DNA of 64,000 nt from Ailurus styani. Taxonomy: Eukaryota > Chordata > Mammalia > Carnivora > Ailuridae. This document shows, piece after piece, positions 44,136 to 55,085 of the stretch. Positions within the stretch are counted from its first letter, which is position 1, and each line of letters opens with the position of its first letter. The stretch is from contig LNAC01001891.1 in the NCBI GenBank assembly GCA_002007465.1, positions 1 to 64,000 on the forward strand, given 5' to 3'. The notes beneath the pieces are model-generated. The model worked only from the letters and a program-made list of their open reading frames with translations. It was not told where the DNA came from and ran no database searches. Position numbers and translations under genes: made by a program.

Positions 44136-46472
44136 ACACTGTCCACTCGAGCTCACTTTCCCCTTCTTCTCCCCTTCCTTCCGGTCTGGTCTGCACACAC
44201 TCTCATAAGGTTTCAATAACCTCTTTTAATCTCTCTCATCTCACCACAGTATCATCTCTTAATTTTAGCTCAGTTCTGGGTCTACCTCCCGTCAGAAGGA
44301 ATCCTACACATAGCAAATGGGGAGTGGTCTTCCTTGCTATGAGCCTCCACTGCATTTCATATTGACCCAAGGAGTGGTCAGACTTCTGCTATCTGAGCAG
44401 TCAGATTGGGAGGCAAAGACCACGCCCAGGGTTTCTCCATGCTTCCCGGGCCCTGTCCCCTGTGGTACCAGCGCACTAGCTGAACACATTCACAAGCACC
44501 ACCTTCCTTTAGGACACATTCCACAGTCACCTTTTGCAGATTTCAGCCTAGATGGTCCGGCCAATAGCTAGTACCGAGCACCTGGGGAAATCTCAGCTCT
44601 GCGATTGCCACAAATGCATGATGGAATTATTAAAAAAAAAAAAGAGGGTGGGACAATGGGGACAATGTCTATAATGAGGAATCCCATCAGAAGAATATAT
44701 CAGTCCCCACAAATGAAACAAATCCACTTTAATCTGCTTACCAGGGTCCAAAATTCCAGGCCCTTTGCCAGGACTCTTTATGGATCAAAGTTAAGTCGGG
44801 AAATTTCATATAATTATAGCCTCGGGTGCGATTACTCTCAAAGTACAGAATTCACATAAGTTCACCAGAATTTCCCCTTTAGGCCACAATGTTTCAGTAA
44901 TTTGGGTCTTTCGTAGGGGAGATAATATTTTTTGGCAGGCTGTAGGTTCTTTCCTTTTTTTAGGTGTATTTTTTTTTTCCTGCAGCCAACGCCAAGCCAA
45001 GAATGTTAACAGGCCATCAATTTGACTTTGATTTCATAAAGTGTGAGTAAAGTGGCGGCAGGCTGTGGCACTTTTGCCAGGGGGCAGCGATTAAGCAGGT
45101 TGAGAAGAGACTTGAGTAAGGCAGGGACTCACTCTGAAATGAAATTACGGGAATTTGCTCTGTCGGAGCTCTGATTCATGCAGGGATCTGAGAGGCAAGC
45201 CTAAAGATGGGGGAAACTACCTTCCTTTAAACCTCAGGCAAAGTAGCTAATAAGCCCTCTTTGCCTTGTTGGCAATATCAGAATTTTTCCAGCTCTCCTC
45301 ACAAAAGGTGTCCATGATAACTGCGTCTGCAATATTTCATGTTGATGAAGAACCTTCATTTTCCACTTACCCACATATTGATTGCATATGCATATGCCCC
45401 TCAGGAACTCTTCCTGGCAATAAATTGCCGTGGTTCCTTAGGTCCTAACCTGGAGGAATTGCTTCGAGGCAGTGCTGGACCTTGACCAAGGTGCCCCCGC
45501 AGAACTGCAGGCTGGTGGGCGGGATCACCAAATCCCCAGACCAGTGTCCCAATTCGGAAGATACAGAATTTAGTGGTCAAGGGGGTCAAACCCTTCTTAA
45601 CTTTTAAAAAAAACTTCCATTGGGAGATCAGCCTAGGAACTGATGCTGGCCATTGACCAGAGACATCACAAGGTCCATGAGACAGATAAAGGGACTGAGG
45701 GGTTGGGAACATGAACTCTGTTTGGAAAATCAGCGACGATACAGTGTGGCTTGAGGAAACCATATATGCAAGTCAAGTCATAAGAGATTGGGAACAAGAA
45801 AACAGTTTAAGGACAGAAAGTGAGGGCCTGGGGTAATATACAAAGAGTTTCAACCTAATTGACGGGACCCATTGAAAATTTCTCAGATTAAGTTGTAGCA
45901 AGGACTAAAATTGCAATTAAATTCTGGGTCAAATGGTCAGATTCTTTTACTCTACCTAGACTGGTGATCTCCAAGAGGACCACATCAATTACCTCCTTCA
46001 GGTATAAACAATAGAAGCATCCCAAATGAATGAGCCCGGAGTCACAATAACTTGTGACTCTATACTCTTTCTCTACATTCAGATAATTTCAAAGTGAAAT
46101 CTTACACTCATTCTAGCTGTTTCTCACTTTCCGCCTGCTTTTACCTTTTTCTTTTAGCCTAAGTACAATGCCTATCCAAGCTCCCCCCCACAGATGTTCA
46201 GTGGAGAAAGAGGAAAGAAGCATGGGTCTGGTGGTGGGGGGTTTGGGGGGGGCAACGGTATGGTGTCCAGAAGCTCTGCAGCTCTTTAAAGAACAGCAGG
46301 AAAAACACTTACCTAAAAACGTCCCAGGGCCCACACTGCAGACCCCACTCCAGGGGCAGGCAGAGGGATGGAGACGCCTCCGTCAGTTGCAAGAGGAGCT
46401 CACACTCTTCAGCTAAACTTCACCAGGGAAAACAACTCTGTGACACTTCCATTGTGTTGCAGTTATTAGACC
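44136..46472. other. 2.3-kb stretch without named repeats
   Basis: Apart from a short poly-A at 44,630-44,643 I recognise no transposon. Frames up to 120 codons (45,401-45,763, minus) show no domain. Possible location for unique or conserved non-coding DNA. Confidence 0.4.
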
Positions 46473-46729
46473 AGTAGCCCCAGCGATGCCTGGGTGGCTC
46501 AGTCAGTTAAGCATCCAACTCTTGATTTTGGCTCAGGTCATGATCCCAGGGTCGTTCGGTTAAGCCTCATGTCAGGCTCTGCGCTCCATGTGGCATCTGC
46601 TCGAGATTTTCCCCCTCGCCCTCTGCCCCTCCCTCATTCACTCTCCTTCTCTCTCAAAATAAATAAATAAAATCTTAGAAAGAAAGAAAGAAAGAAAGAG
46701 AAAGGGAAAAAAGAAAAGAGCAGCCCCAT
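46473..46729 (+). mobile_element. Can-SINE with (GAAA)n-expanded tail
   Basis: Plus-strand copy from 46,484 ('cgatgcctgggtggctcag') with the 'actcttgattttggctcagg' head, a CT zone and an 'aaataaataaataaaatctt' tail, then an expanded (GAAA)n/GAAAG run to 46,718. The imperfect duplication 'agtagccccag' / 'agcagccccat' flanks it. Confidence 0.92.
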
Positions 46730-47149
46730 CCATCGCAGGGTCCCTGGCATGGAGCCGTGATGTGGGCGACATTTCCCTATGACCTGACCCTCTTCCTGGG
46801 CTTCTGGAAAAGCCTGACTTATGAGGAATCCCTCCTGATTGTGGAACCAGCACAGAGAATGCAAGAGTGCAGGCCGAGGTGGTATTTGGAGACAGCATGG
46901 GGTACCGAGGTGCTGGGAAAGAAAGTCGCGTGTAGCATTGACCTGGAAACTCAGGAAGCAGATTTGGGCACAAAGGGTTAGCAGCTCCCCTCCTTTCTCT
47001 CCATGGGGTTCTGAGCTGTGGGGACCAGCAGGTGGAGGAGGAGTGCCAGCACACCGGTGACCAGGTCGGGCAGAGTTCTGAGGACACTAACTTTTGAAAT
47101 GATGTGAACACAGGGACGAGGACATGAGGAGCTCTAAGTGCCGATCCCC
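46730..47149. other. Unassigned sequence
   Basis: No gene or named repeat. The 157-codon minus frame ending here translates the SINE tail at its C-terminus and is not a gene. Confidence 0.4.
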
Positions 47150-47310
47150 ATTCTCAGGGCTTTAGCTGGATTACCTCCTCCAGCTTCACCTGCAAGCCAG
47201 GTCCCATCACTGGGTCCCTTTCACATATGGGGACACGGGATAAAAAGGGGTTATTATGTGAGTCACTGACATTTCCAAGGTAAGTGAATGCCAGAATCTG
47301 TCTGTCGATT
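47150..47310 (-). mobile_element. Possible MIR SINE
   Basis: 'cacatatggggacacggga', 'aaaggggttattatgtgag' and 'catttccaaggtaagtgaat' vaguely follow an inverted MIR core. Weak. Confidence 0.35.
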
Positions 47311-48387
47311 TGCCTATCTCTAGAAAGCATGCCGATCACTCCTGCTGAGGGAACCAGCAGGTGGCACAGAGAGGAAAGTGTAGAGGAAAAATCTAGGTTG
47401 TCATGGGATAGCCTTCTTTCCAGACCATGTTTGGGCAGCATCTTGGTTTAGCATCCTCCAACATGGCTTTTTGGGACCCTTTATATATTTAAAAAAAAAA
47501 AAGTCGGTCTGTTTCCCACCTGCTCCTGCTCCTGGTTCAAACTGCCTCTGTCGCACACGTGTGTTTGCGTGTGAGGGTGCATTCCTTCAGGGCCGGGAGA
47601 CACACCCTGTGTGGGTAAGCAGTCTGGGCCGACGGGTCCCAGACGATTCTCCTGCTTGGTGTTCGTTTTCATTTAGGAAAATGTTAAGTTATCTAAACTC
47701 GACCCATCATCCCTGATAAAAAGCTCATCGGTGTCTTCCTCTGAACGCAGCCGGCATCTGGCGGGCCCGTCCGCATCACGGAATGTAGAGACCCTTCCGT
47801 GCTACAGGGGTAGGGAGACGCGGGCAGGGGTGAGGGGTAGCTGTGAATATGATCACACAGTTATGAATGAGGCCTCCATCTATGAGACCCACGGCGTCAG
47901 CATCCCTCCTCCAATACTGCCCAGGCCCAAAGGACCTGTTACTCCATTTCCCTTTTTATTAAACTAGCAAGAAAATTCAGTGATTTTCAAAAGGCAAAGG
48001 AGAGAGCTCATGGGACACGAAGCCATTTGACCCTTGAGTTAGAGCCTCAGACTGCCCGAGACGTGGCAGAAATAAACGGTATTATGCTTGGAATCAATCT
48101 TAACCTTACCAATAAAGGAGTTTTAAAGAACCATGGGGTAAGCTGACGAGGTAGCTAAAAGAAAAGAGGCAGGTACATTTTGAGTTGGCAGTGGGAATGA
48201 ATGGGCCCCTGGCACAAGGCTCACCCCAGGACCCCCAGGGCAGTGCGGAAGGATGCAGAGTTAGGGACCAGGTCTGGAGAAATAGAGCCGTCAGGAAGGC
48301 TTTATCTCCACTGTGCTGCCTGCCCTGCAAACACTGCCGCCACCCCGTCCATTGTCCATATCATCTCAGGGGCGGGGGTGGGGGGGC
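47311..48387. other. Unassigned sequence up to the gap
   Basis: GC-rich near 47,740-47,830 and strongly G-rich at 48,368-48,387 beside the assembly gap. No supported gene. Confidence 0.4.
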
Positions 48388-48564
48388 NNNNNNNNNNNNN
48401 NNNNNNNNNNNNNNNNNNNNNNNNNNNNNNNNNNNNNNNNNNNNNNNNNNNNNNNNNNNNNNNNNNNNNNNNNNNNNNNNNNNNNNNNNNNNNNNNNNNN
48501 NNNNNNNNNNNNNNNNNNNNNNNNNNNNNNNNNNNNNNNNNNNNNNNNNNNNNNNNNNNNNNNN
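48388..48564. other. Assembly gap (177 N)
   Basis: An unsequenced block of 177 N. The left flank ends in a strongly G-rich run ('ggggcgggggtgggggggc') and the right flank is GC-rich, so a GC- or G4-related sequencing dropout is likely. Open frames across it are artefacts. Confidence 1.
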
Positions 48565-49052
48565 TGTGCTCTGCCGGCAGATGGAGGCGGGGGCAGGGGG
48601 CGGGTTTCAGCCTCCCACCTGGAGGAGACGCAGTGATGAAAGCACACGCAGACACGGATTTGCTCAGCTGAAGTCCTGGGACGGCCCTCTCATCATCCCT
48701 CACCCTCCACCAGGGCCGTGTGTCTGCGGGAGAGGCACAGAACCCAGAAGGTGAGTTGCCGGACTGCTCTCTCCCAAGAACGGGATATAGCTCAGACCAT
48801 CTAGATGGAAGGAAGTTGATTTATTATATGCTAGGAATGCAGCAGGCTGGGCCCTGGGACTTAATTCTTCCCAGAGGAATTCCGGTGGAGAAACTGCCTT
48901 CTATTCCGAGTGTCAGGAAAATAAGGGATATGTATTTTAGGGAAAATCAACATTTTAAAACTCCAGGGGCCCAGTGGGGATGTTGAAGGAGGCCTTTCAA
49001 ACAAAGCTGTACAGACCCTACAAGGGGTGTGGGCAGGCCTGGGGCAATGAAG
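48565..49052. other. Unassigned sequence
   Basis: GC-rich at first ('ggaggcgggggcagggggcg'), then mixed. No gene supported. Confidence 0.4.
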
Positions 49053-49267
49053 CCTCTTTGCTAGGTTTTGTTTTGTTTTAAGATTTTATTTCTTTATTTG
49101 TCAGAGAGAAAGAGAGCACAAGCAGGGGGAGCAGCAGGCAGAGGGAGAAGGAGGCTCCCTGCTGAGCAAGGATGTGGGGCTCGATCCCAGGACCCTGGGA
49201 TCATGACCTGAGCCGAAGGCAGACACTTACCCAGCTGAACCACCCAGGTGCCCCTCTTTGTAAGGTT
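49053..49267 (-). mobile_element. Can-SINE with TSD
   Basis: Minus-strand copy, about 49,068-49,252: 'taagattttatttctttatt' at left, 'gatcatgacctgagccgaag' mid-way, 'accacccaggtgcccc' at right. The duplication 'cctctttgctaggtt' / 'cctctttgtaaggtt' flanks it with two mismatches. Confidence 0.93.
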
Positions 49268-49680
49268 AGAAGGAACCAGCTCAAAGCCCTCTTCTAGGCC
49301 CCACAGAGAACCCATCACCTTTCTAAGATTCTGTGGCTGGGATTTTGCAACCTCAGATGTCTCTGGTCCTCGGCAGCCACTCTCAACTGAACACCTGCCA
49401 TCCACTGCATGAAATCTAGCCCTTTATGTCTACCCTGGTCTCAACAGAAATGCGTGGCTTTCCTAGATTCTCACCCAAGGCCTTTGTACGAGACGGGAAC
49501 ATACCTTGGAGGGGTTTCAGTAGCAGCGATGTTAGGAACTTAAACATTAGGCTTCAGGAGTCCTAAACCTGTGCCCTCGCAGCCTCCCCCTGACTCGGGG
49601 CAGCCCATGCTCTGACATGACCATCAGGCAAGGACTCCCTTCCCATGCTAGCCACCTCCTTCCTCCTCTGGCTTCGATTA
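49268..49680. other. Unassigned sequence
   Basis: No gene or named repeat. Confidence 0.4.
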
Positions 49681-49925
49681 AGAACCCAGAGAAGGGGAAC
49701 GCCTGAGTGGTTCAGTCGTCAAGCGTCTGCCTTTCACTCAGGTCATGATCCCAGCACCCTGGGATCGTGCCCTGGCCTGGGATTGAGCCCCATATGGGCT
49801 CCCTGCTCAGTGGGGAGCCTGCTTCTCCCTCTCCAGCGCCCCATGGTTGTGTTCCCTCTCTCTCACTATCTCTCTCTGTCATAAATAAATAAAATCTTAA
49901 AAAAAAAAAAAGAATCCAAAGAAGG
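49681..49925 (+). mobile_element. Can-SINE with TSD
   Basis: Plus-strand copy from 49,696 ('gggaacgcctgagtggttca') with a small duplication in the mid-section around 'gatcgtgccctggcctggga' and an AATAAA tail with 13 A. The 15-base duplication 'agaacccagagaagg' / 'agaatccaaagaagg' flanks it with two mismatches. Confidence 0.94.
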
Positions 49926-50014
49926 AATTTCTTTCCCAATAACATAAGGTAGAGGACACTGTTTCTGTCTTCAACCGCCTGAAATCCAGTTGAAAAATCA
50001 TTTAATAATTAACA

Positions 50015-50245
50015 GCGCAGCGTGGAAAGAGAACAGGCTGAGATCTAGAATTGTCAGCCCGGTCTCCTCACTCCATCCCAGTGAGCGGGGTGACCTTGGA
50101 CAAGTCACTCCCCCCTTGGTTCCTTACTGTGGAGGATGGGTCATGCCACACAATGTGGACAGCGGTTACAGGGGTGAAGTTATATGTTTAAAATGACCAA
50201 CACAGTGCTCGTTTCTTGGCAGACAGCAATAAACGCTCGGGATTT
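50015..50245 (+). mobile_element. MIR SINE
   Basis: 'gcgtggaaagagaacaggc', 'gatctagaattgtcagcc', 'gggtgaccttggacaagtca', 'cagtgctcgtttcttggc' and 'agcaataaacgctcgg' run in plus-strand MIR order over nearly the full element. Confidence 0.8.
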
Positions 50246-53200
50246 TCTATGAATTCTTCAAACGTCTAGCGTAGAGTTGATGCGTATACAATGTTGGCTA
50301 CCTTCCTAGGTACAATGTAGCACTAAATAGAAGCATAAGCAGCACATTGAAATGGTGTAGGATAAAGAGCACCCCTTCCCCCCCATTAAAAAGTCCTCTA
50401 AAATAAAACAAGAACGCATTCCACAGAAGAGATCAAAGACGAAACAGGTCCCGTGTCTCCTGGCGCAGCGGAGGACGTGCCCTCAGCCTTCCTCTGGCAG
50501 GGAGTGACTTGAGGCCGAGGATCATATCACACATCAACGTTCGTCAATAGTTTGCTCAAAGGAAAGGCAATCCGGAATGCGACGAAACCCTGGGGGGAAA
50601 GCCGCTCTTCCCTCCATTTCTATTCACCCCTCCTTCTTCTTAACCTCATGCTTTCTGTCCTTGGCAAGATCTTACTTTTTGCTTAAACAACGGTGGTGCC
50701 AGTTCCGGAACCAAGAGCGCTGACCCTGAAATTTCAACCCCATTCGGAAACTAGATGAGAAACAATAATGTATTCTGAGGAAGTGATGTCTCCGATTGGC
50801 TTTGGCTCTGTCAGATCCAGACCTTAGACAAGCCTGGTGAGGAGGGACCGAGACCCAGAAACTCAACACTCGCTGAACGAGACGGACCTGGGGTCAGGGG
50901 AGCTTGACAGTTAGTGAGGCCAGGCAGGCAGAGGTGCAGAGACCCGGGGTCCCACGGGGGGCCGACCAAGCAGGCAGTCAGCACTGGGGGTCCCACAGGT
51001 GGTGTCATTGCACAGACAGAGCCTGGTGACAGGGACACCCCGCAGACAGTAGAGCTTCGTGCTGAGATCTGCCCACAAGATGCAGACCCCAGCCCCCAGA
51101 GAGTTCTAGAGAGACAGGAAGGTAACATCCCAGCTTTGGGGAAACTGAGGAGTGAGCGGATGATCAGGGAAAGCAAAAGCAAAAACAAAAAGACAAGTAT
51201 AGGAAATAAACCGGGACTCACTCCAGATCCCTGACCTAAGATGAGGATCAATTGTAGAAACAAAACCTGAGCCGTATGGGTGAAACTAAGACTCAGAGCA
51301 GAAGGCAGCACGAAGGTGGGACGGAATCCCCACAGGTAGCTAAACCACGGCCCGGGCCCCTCCTGCAGCCAGCAAAGCGCCGCAGAGGCAGGGGCCCGGC
51401 AAGCGAATCCGGGGGCAATCGGGACACACCCACCCATCACAGCCCCTGCCCAAGAATTTTGCCAGAAATGTCACCTCTAGACAATGAGGAGCAGGCTGCA
51501 AAATCAAAGGCTCTCCCACTCGGGACAAGCCCCGCGGTCAGGTGCGTGCACCCCTTTGCGAGCCTTTATCGCGGGTGTGGGTCACTTCCGTCACTTCTGT
51601 CCAGCGGCTGCTCCTGCAGTCCGAGGATGAGAGAGACCGTAACCTGAACTTCAACAAGTAAACTGAATGCTTGAGCTGGACCTCACTCTTGAGGACAGGG
51701 AAGACGAAAAAGGACTCTCCTCGTTTCTCAAAGTGCGGCCATGGAGCACGCCACCGGCATCAGGAAATGGACATGGAAAGTTCTGGGACCTGCACTGAGC
51801 TGGAAACTCTGGGGTGGGGACAGGGAGCGACAGTCAAGCCGGCACCCGGGACTGAAGCTCTGCTTAGGGGGTGGGCACGATTCGCACTGCAAACCCTGCC
51901 TTCTGTCCCTCGGTGCAGGGCCACGCCGGGGGCCTGAGAGCCATGCGTGGGGGCGGAGCGGGAGGGAGGGGGAGTCGTCTGTGCTTGCTCGTCCACTTCT
52001 GCTGCCAAGAGCAAGCAACCCGGGGACCCTGTGACGTTCCCACCTCAAACTCTGCATCCGAGGAAGTGAAGGGAAGCAAATTATCCCGGCGTGGGTCTGC
52101 ATTAAGCGGAGCTCAGAATGTTTCCTCCAGATCCACCTGTTTAAGACAGAAGCACGTAAATACATGCTGTTGTTGCCCCTTCCGCCCACGTCCCGGCTCA
52201 CATCCCCTTTTGGGGCGCGGCCATCACAGATGTTGGAGTCGCGTTCAGTGTCACCGAAGCATGAACGCTGATGTCGACCAGTTAAAGGGAAATGATTCTA
52301 TTTCCTCCTTCTGTAGGCGCTGAAAGGAACATTGAGAGAAGGTGTGTGGGTGCATGTGTGTGCCTTCCGAGCGTCGTTCCTTGTGTCCCTGCGCGTGGCA
52401 CCGGAGGGGACAGGATAAATGTGTGCTGACGCAGGTCGGAGGAGAGGCGGGTCTGAAACCCCACAGCTCCATCAGCTCCATGTAGGTTTTTTAAAGATGA
52501 ACCTCCTGTCCTAGACCAGGACCACGTGGCCAGAAAAATGCTAATAGTTAAGGTCAGAGGGACTTCCTGGAGGCTACGTGGGTCGCTCACAGAACCCCAG
52601 GGCAGGGGCCCACAGCAGGACCCGCGAACCGGCGATCCGGGGTCTGGAGACTCACTTTCTCCAGGGCTGCCGAGCTCACCCCTGCCCACCTCTCCGTCCC
52701 CACCCCTTCTCATCTTCTTCCTGTGTCTCTTTCTCTGCGAAGTGAAGGTCCTCATTTCTGTGTGTGGTCAAACCTGGCCTCCCTGGCCTCCATGCTGAAT
52801 CACTTCCTATTTCAAGAACCTAGGGAGAACTACGAGGGTCTCTAGATCCTCATTCCAAATTGCGAGAAATAGGATGTGATAAGCCATCTTCTCGAGGGTG
52901 TGAGGAGGGCCCTTTCCCATCCGGGTGAGAACAGCTGCGGCCTGAGGCAGAGTCTCTTTTCTCTCTGGGGTGAGAAAGACTCACTGAAGAAGTGTGTGGC
53001 CGGTTCTGTGGGAAGGGGACCAGTCGTCAGAGGGCCCGCCTGTAAGAGTCTCTAGGACACTCACCCAGTAGAACCTATTCTGGTCCCAACTGTCAGCAAC
53101 AACACCCCAGGGGGAGAGGCAGCCCGAGTCTGCGCTCCCATGGTAGGACCCCTCTTTCCCGAACCTTTCCCCTCTCTCCCAGGACTGTTACTACCCTGAA

Positions 53201-53389
53201 GTCCTGGGCGTGGCCAGAGGGAAGGTCTGCTCCCTTTTCTGTGCCAGTGCTTTTCCAGAGCTCCTAGAAAAACATGTTGAGGACAATGGCTTATCTGCCA
53301 TCTCTCCTTGGCTGGAACCCAAGGTCCCAATCATATATGTAGATTTTTTTTTTTTACAAAGATGCACGGGACAACATTCTAAAAATGCA
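50246..53389. other. 3.1-kb GC-rich stretch, unassigned
   Basis: Contains the longest uninterrupted open frame in the window (209 codons, minus, 50,811-51,440), but its central Leu/Phe-rich segment is the reverse translation of the A/G-rich run at 51,160-51,210. Other overlapping frames are GC-driven. CG dinucleotides are frequent at 51,340-52,300. I could not recognise gag, protease or LTR text of the gypsy element that lies to the right. Confidence 0.4.
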
Positions 53390-54095
53390 TAGGTCCCCTT
53401 ACGAAGCGACCATCCACGAGCAGTGAATGCTCGCTTCTGCTAATTTCAGAATCATCGGGTCATCTCCCCTGGCTGGAGTCCACACAAACACGAGCCCAGG
53501 AGGTACCGCCCCAGCCAGATAAGAGTCTGGAATGAATGGGGAATGGGCTCCATCCCACACTCCCACACACATAACCTGCCGATGCCATTTGGTGTATGCT
53601 CTGCACCCTTGGTGTTTCAATATTTTATGAATGACCCCTTCCAAGATTTGCTGGCCCACGCCGGGACCGCCTGCCTCGCTGACGTCCTGATGTGCTCTCC
53701 GGAAGGGGCCCTGACCACTGAGAAGGTCCAGATGGCCCTGGCCGTCCTCCATGAGCACCATCTCCTTGCCAAGCTAGACGAATGCAGGTTTTTGACCTCA
53801 GGGAAGCAGGATTATCGGGGTATTTTATCTCCCGGTGGAACTCTTACCGGGCCTGCCACTCAGTCCATGTCCTGCTCAGCTGATGGAGGGCTAACCGGAG
53901 CTCCTGCACCCCAATGTTTCCTGGGGCTCACCGGCCTTCACCCGCCCCCTCCACCTCTCAGCCCTGACCCGGTGTTTCTGCGAAATAAGCATGCCTTCTA
54001 GTGGACATCTGCAGCTCCCAAGACCTTCGGGACCGCGGAGCATTAGAACGGCGCTGTCTCTCGCGATGGACCGGACACCACGGGCAATCTACAGG
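53390..54095 (+). pseudogene. Decayed Ty3/gypsy-type reverse transcriptase
   Basis: A reverse-transcriptase relic of the Ty3/gypsy (Metaviridae) type. The open part runs 53,543-54,001 (152 codons plus stop), and in-frame similarity extends left to about 53,508. Motifs in RT order: 'IRVWNEWG' just before the first ATG, 'LPMPFGVCSAP' (residues 12-22), 'VFQYFMND' (24-31), 'CLADVLMCS' (44-52), where RTs have the Y-x-D-D box, then 'HLLAKLDECRF' (73-83), 'GILSPGG' (93-99) and 'QCFLGLTG' further on. After the stop at 53,999, 'WTSAAPKTFG' continues in the same frame, like the segment leading into RNase H, until a second stop at 54,044. In the frame one base over, 53,400-53,515 gives 'IHEQ', then a stop, then 'IIGSSPLAG', like the fingers region. 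The stretch between these two parts (about 40 residues in related RTs) is missing. One of the two box aspartates is replaced, so the enzyme is dead. It could be a MamGyp-type retrotransposon relic or a decayed copy of an RTL1-like domesticated gene. Confidence 0.8.
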
Positions 54096-54559
54096 GTCAG
54101 TGTGTCCATCTGCCTTTCCAAATGCCTGCGTCCTCTCCTGGAGAACTTCTCATGGAAGCAAAGGACCCCGGCGTTGAAGGGTGTCTGGCCCAGCCTCTGG
54201 TGGTCCAGAGCACCGTCCACAGCACGGCCTCCAAAGGAGCACACCCCTCCCCCACAGGGGTGCCCAGAACAATCTACAGAAGGGAAGGAAGAAATACAGA
54301 AATTTACTCATTTTTTTCTATCTTAATATAGATATAAAATGAATTACGCTTTACTGATATTGATGTACATAGGGAGCATAGCACCCATATAAAATGTATT
54401 ATAAAATGGGCTCGTGGTGTATTTATTTTTTCTTTTGGAGTACAGGATCCAATGCAACTAGAGACCAGGGGTTCAGAGACAGATGCGGGGGGAGTGGGAG
54501 CCCTCCTGGGACTGGAGTGGTCCAGGGTTTCCTGCAGAATTGGGCACTTCTGCATGTGT
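54096..54559. other. Unassigned sequence
   Basis: Follows the RT relic. I do not see RNase H or integrase motifs (no HHCC zinc finger or D,D35E spacing). AT-rich at 54,300-54,430. Confidence 0.4.
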
Positions 54560-54665
54560 CTTCAGTCTTCCCTCTCACTGGCTGTGTGACCTTGGCTAAG
54601 TTACTCCACCTCTCTGTTCCGGTTGGGATAATGCTACCTGTCCTCTACCACTCACCGGGCATAAC
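54560..54665 (+). mobile_element. MIR SINE fragment
   Basis: 'ctctcactggctgtgtgacc', 'ttggctaagttactccacc', 'tctctgttccggttggg' are plus-strand MIR core text; the end is lost. Confidence 0.7.
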
Positions 54666-54954
54666 AGAAGTTTATTTTTCTTTTACATTTGCATCCCACT
54701 GCCAGCGCACCTGATGAGAACACAGCTTCCCTTCTCCTGGATCTGAGGACCCCGATGCCCTCTGTGATGCTGCCGCACTGTCCCCTAGGGCCTCAGAGTT
54801 GTCAGCATCCAGTGAACTTATGGGGAGAGTGAGTGGACAAGGCACACTTGAGAAATGTCCCTGGCCAAGCAGCCACTTCTCAGCAATAACCGAGAAGTCC
54901 ACTAGAGAAAGAGTGGGGTTTGGGGGGGCACATTTTTGTGGACAGTGAGTTACC

Positions 54955-55085
54955 TCCTTGCCACACTCTCTGGGTCAGTTTCTTGGTCACTAAACTGAAG
55001 AGAATAATACCTAGCTCGTGTGTTTGGCGTGAGATTGAATGGGAATCTTGCAATGATTATTAGCTGCTATTGTTAACATCAGGAA
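54955..55085 (+). mobile_element. Probable MIR SINE fragment
   Basis: 'gtcagtttcttggtcactaa', 'actgaagagaataataccta' and 'gattattagctgctattgtt' match the right half of plus-strand MIR. Confidence 0.6.

Noticed and set aside
48185..48754. Frames of 93-189 codons across the gap
   Set aside because: They read through 177 N bases and so are artefacts.
50811..51440. 209-codon minus-strand open frame, longest in the window
   Set aside because: Its Leu/Phe-rich middle is the reverse translation of an A/G-rich run, the rest is GC-driven, and plus-strand frames overlap it. No domain or start context.
53399..53761. 120-codon minus-strand frame
   Set aside because: Antisense of the gypsy RT relic; the RT motifs show that plus is the meaningful strand.
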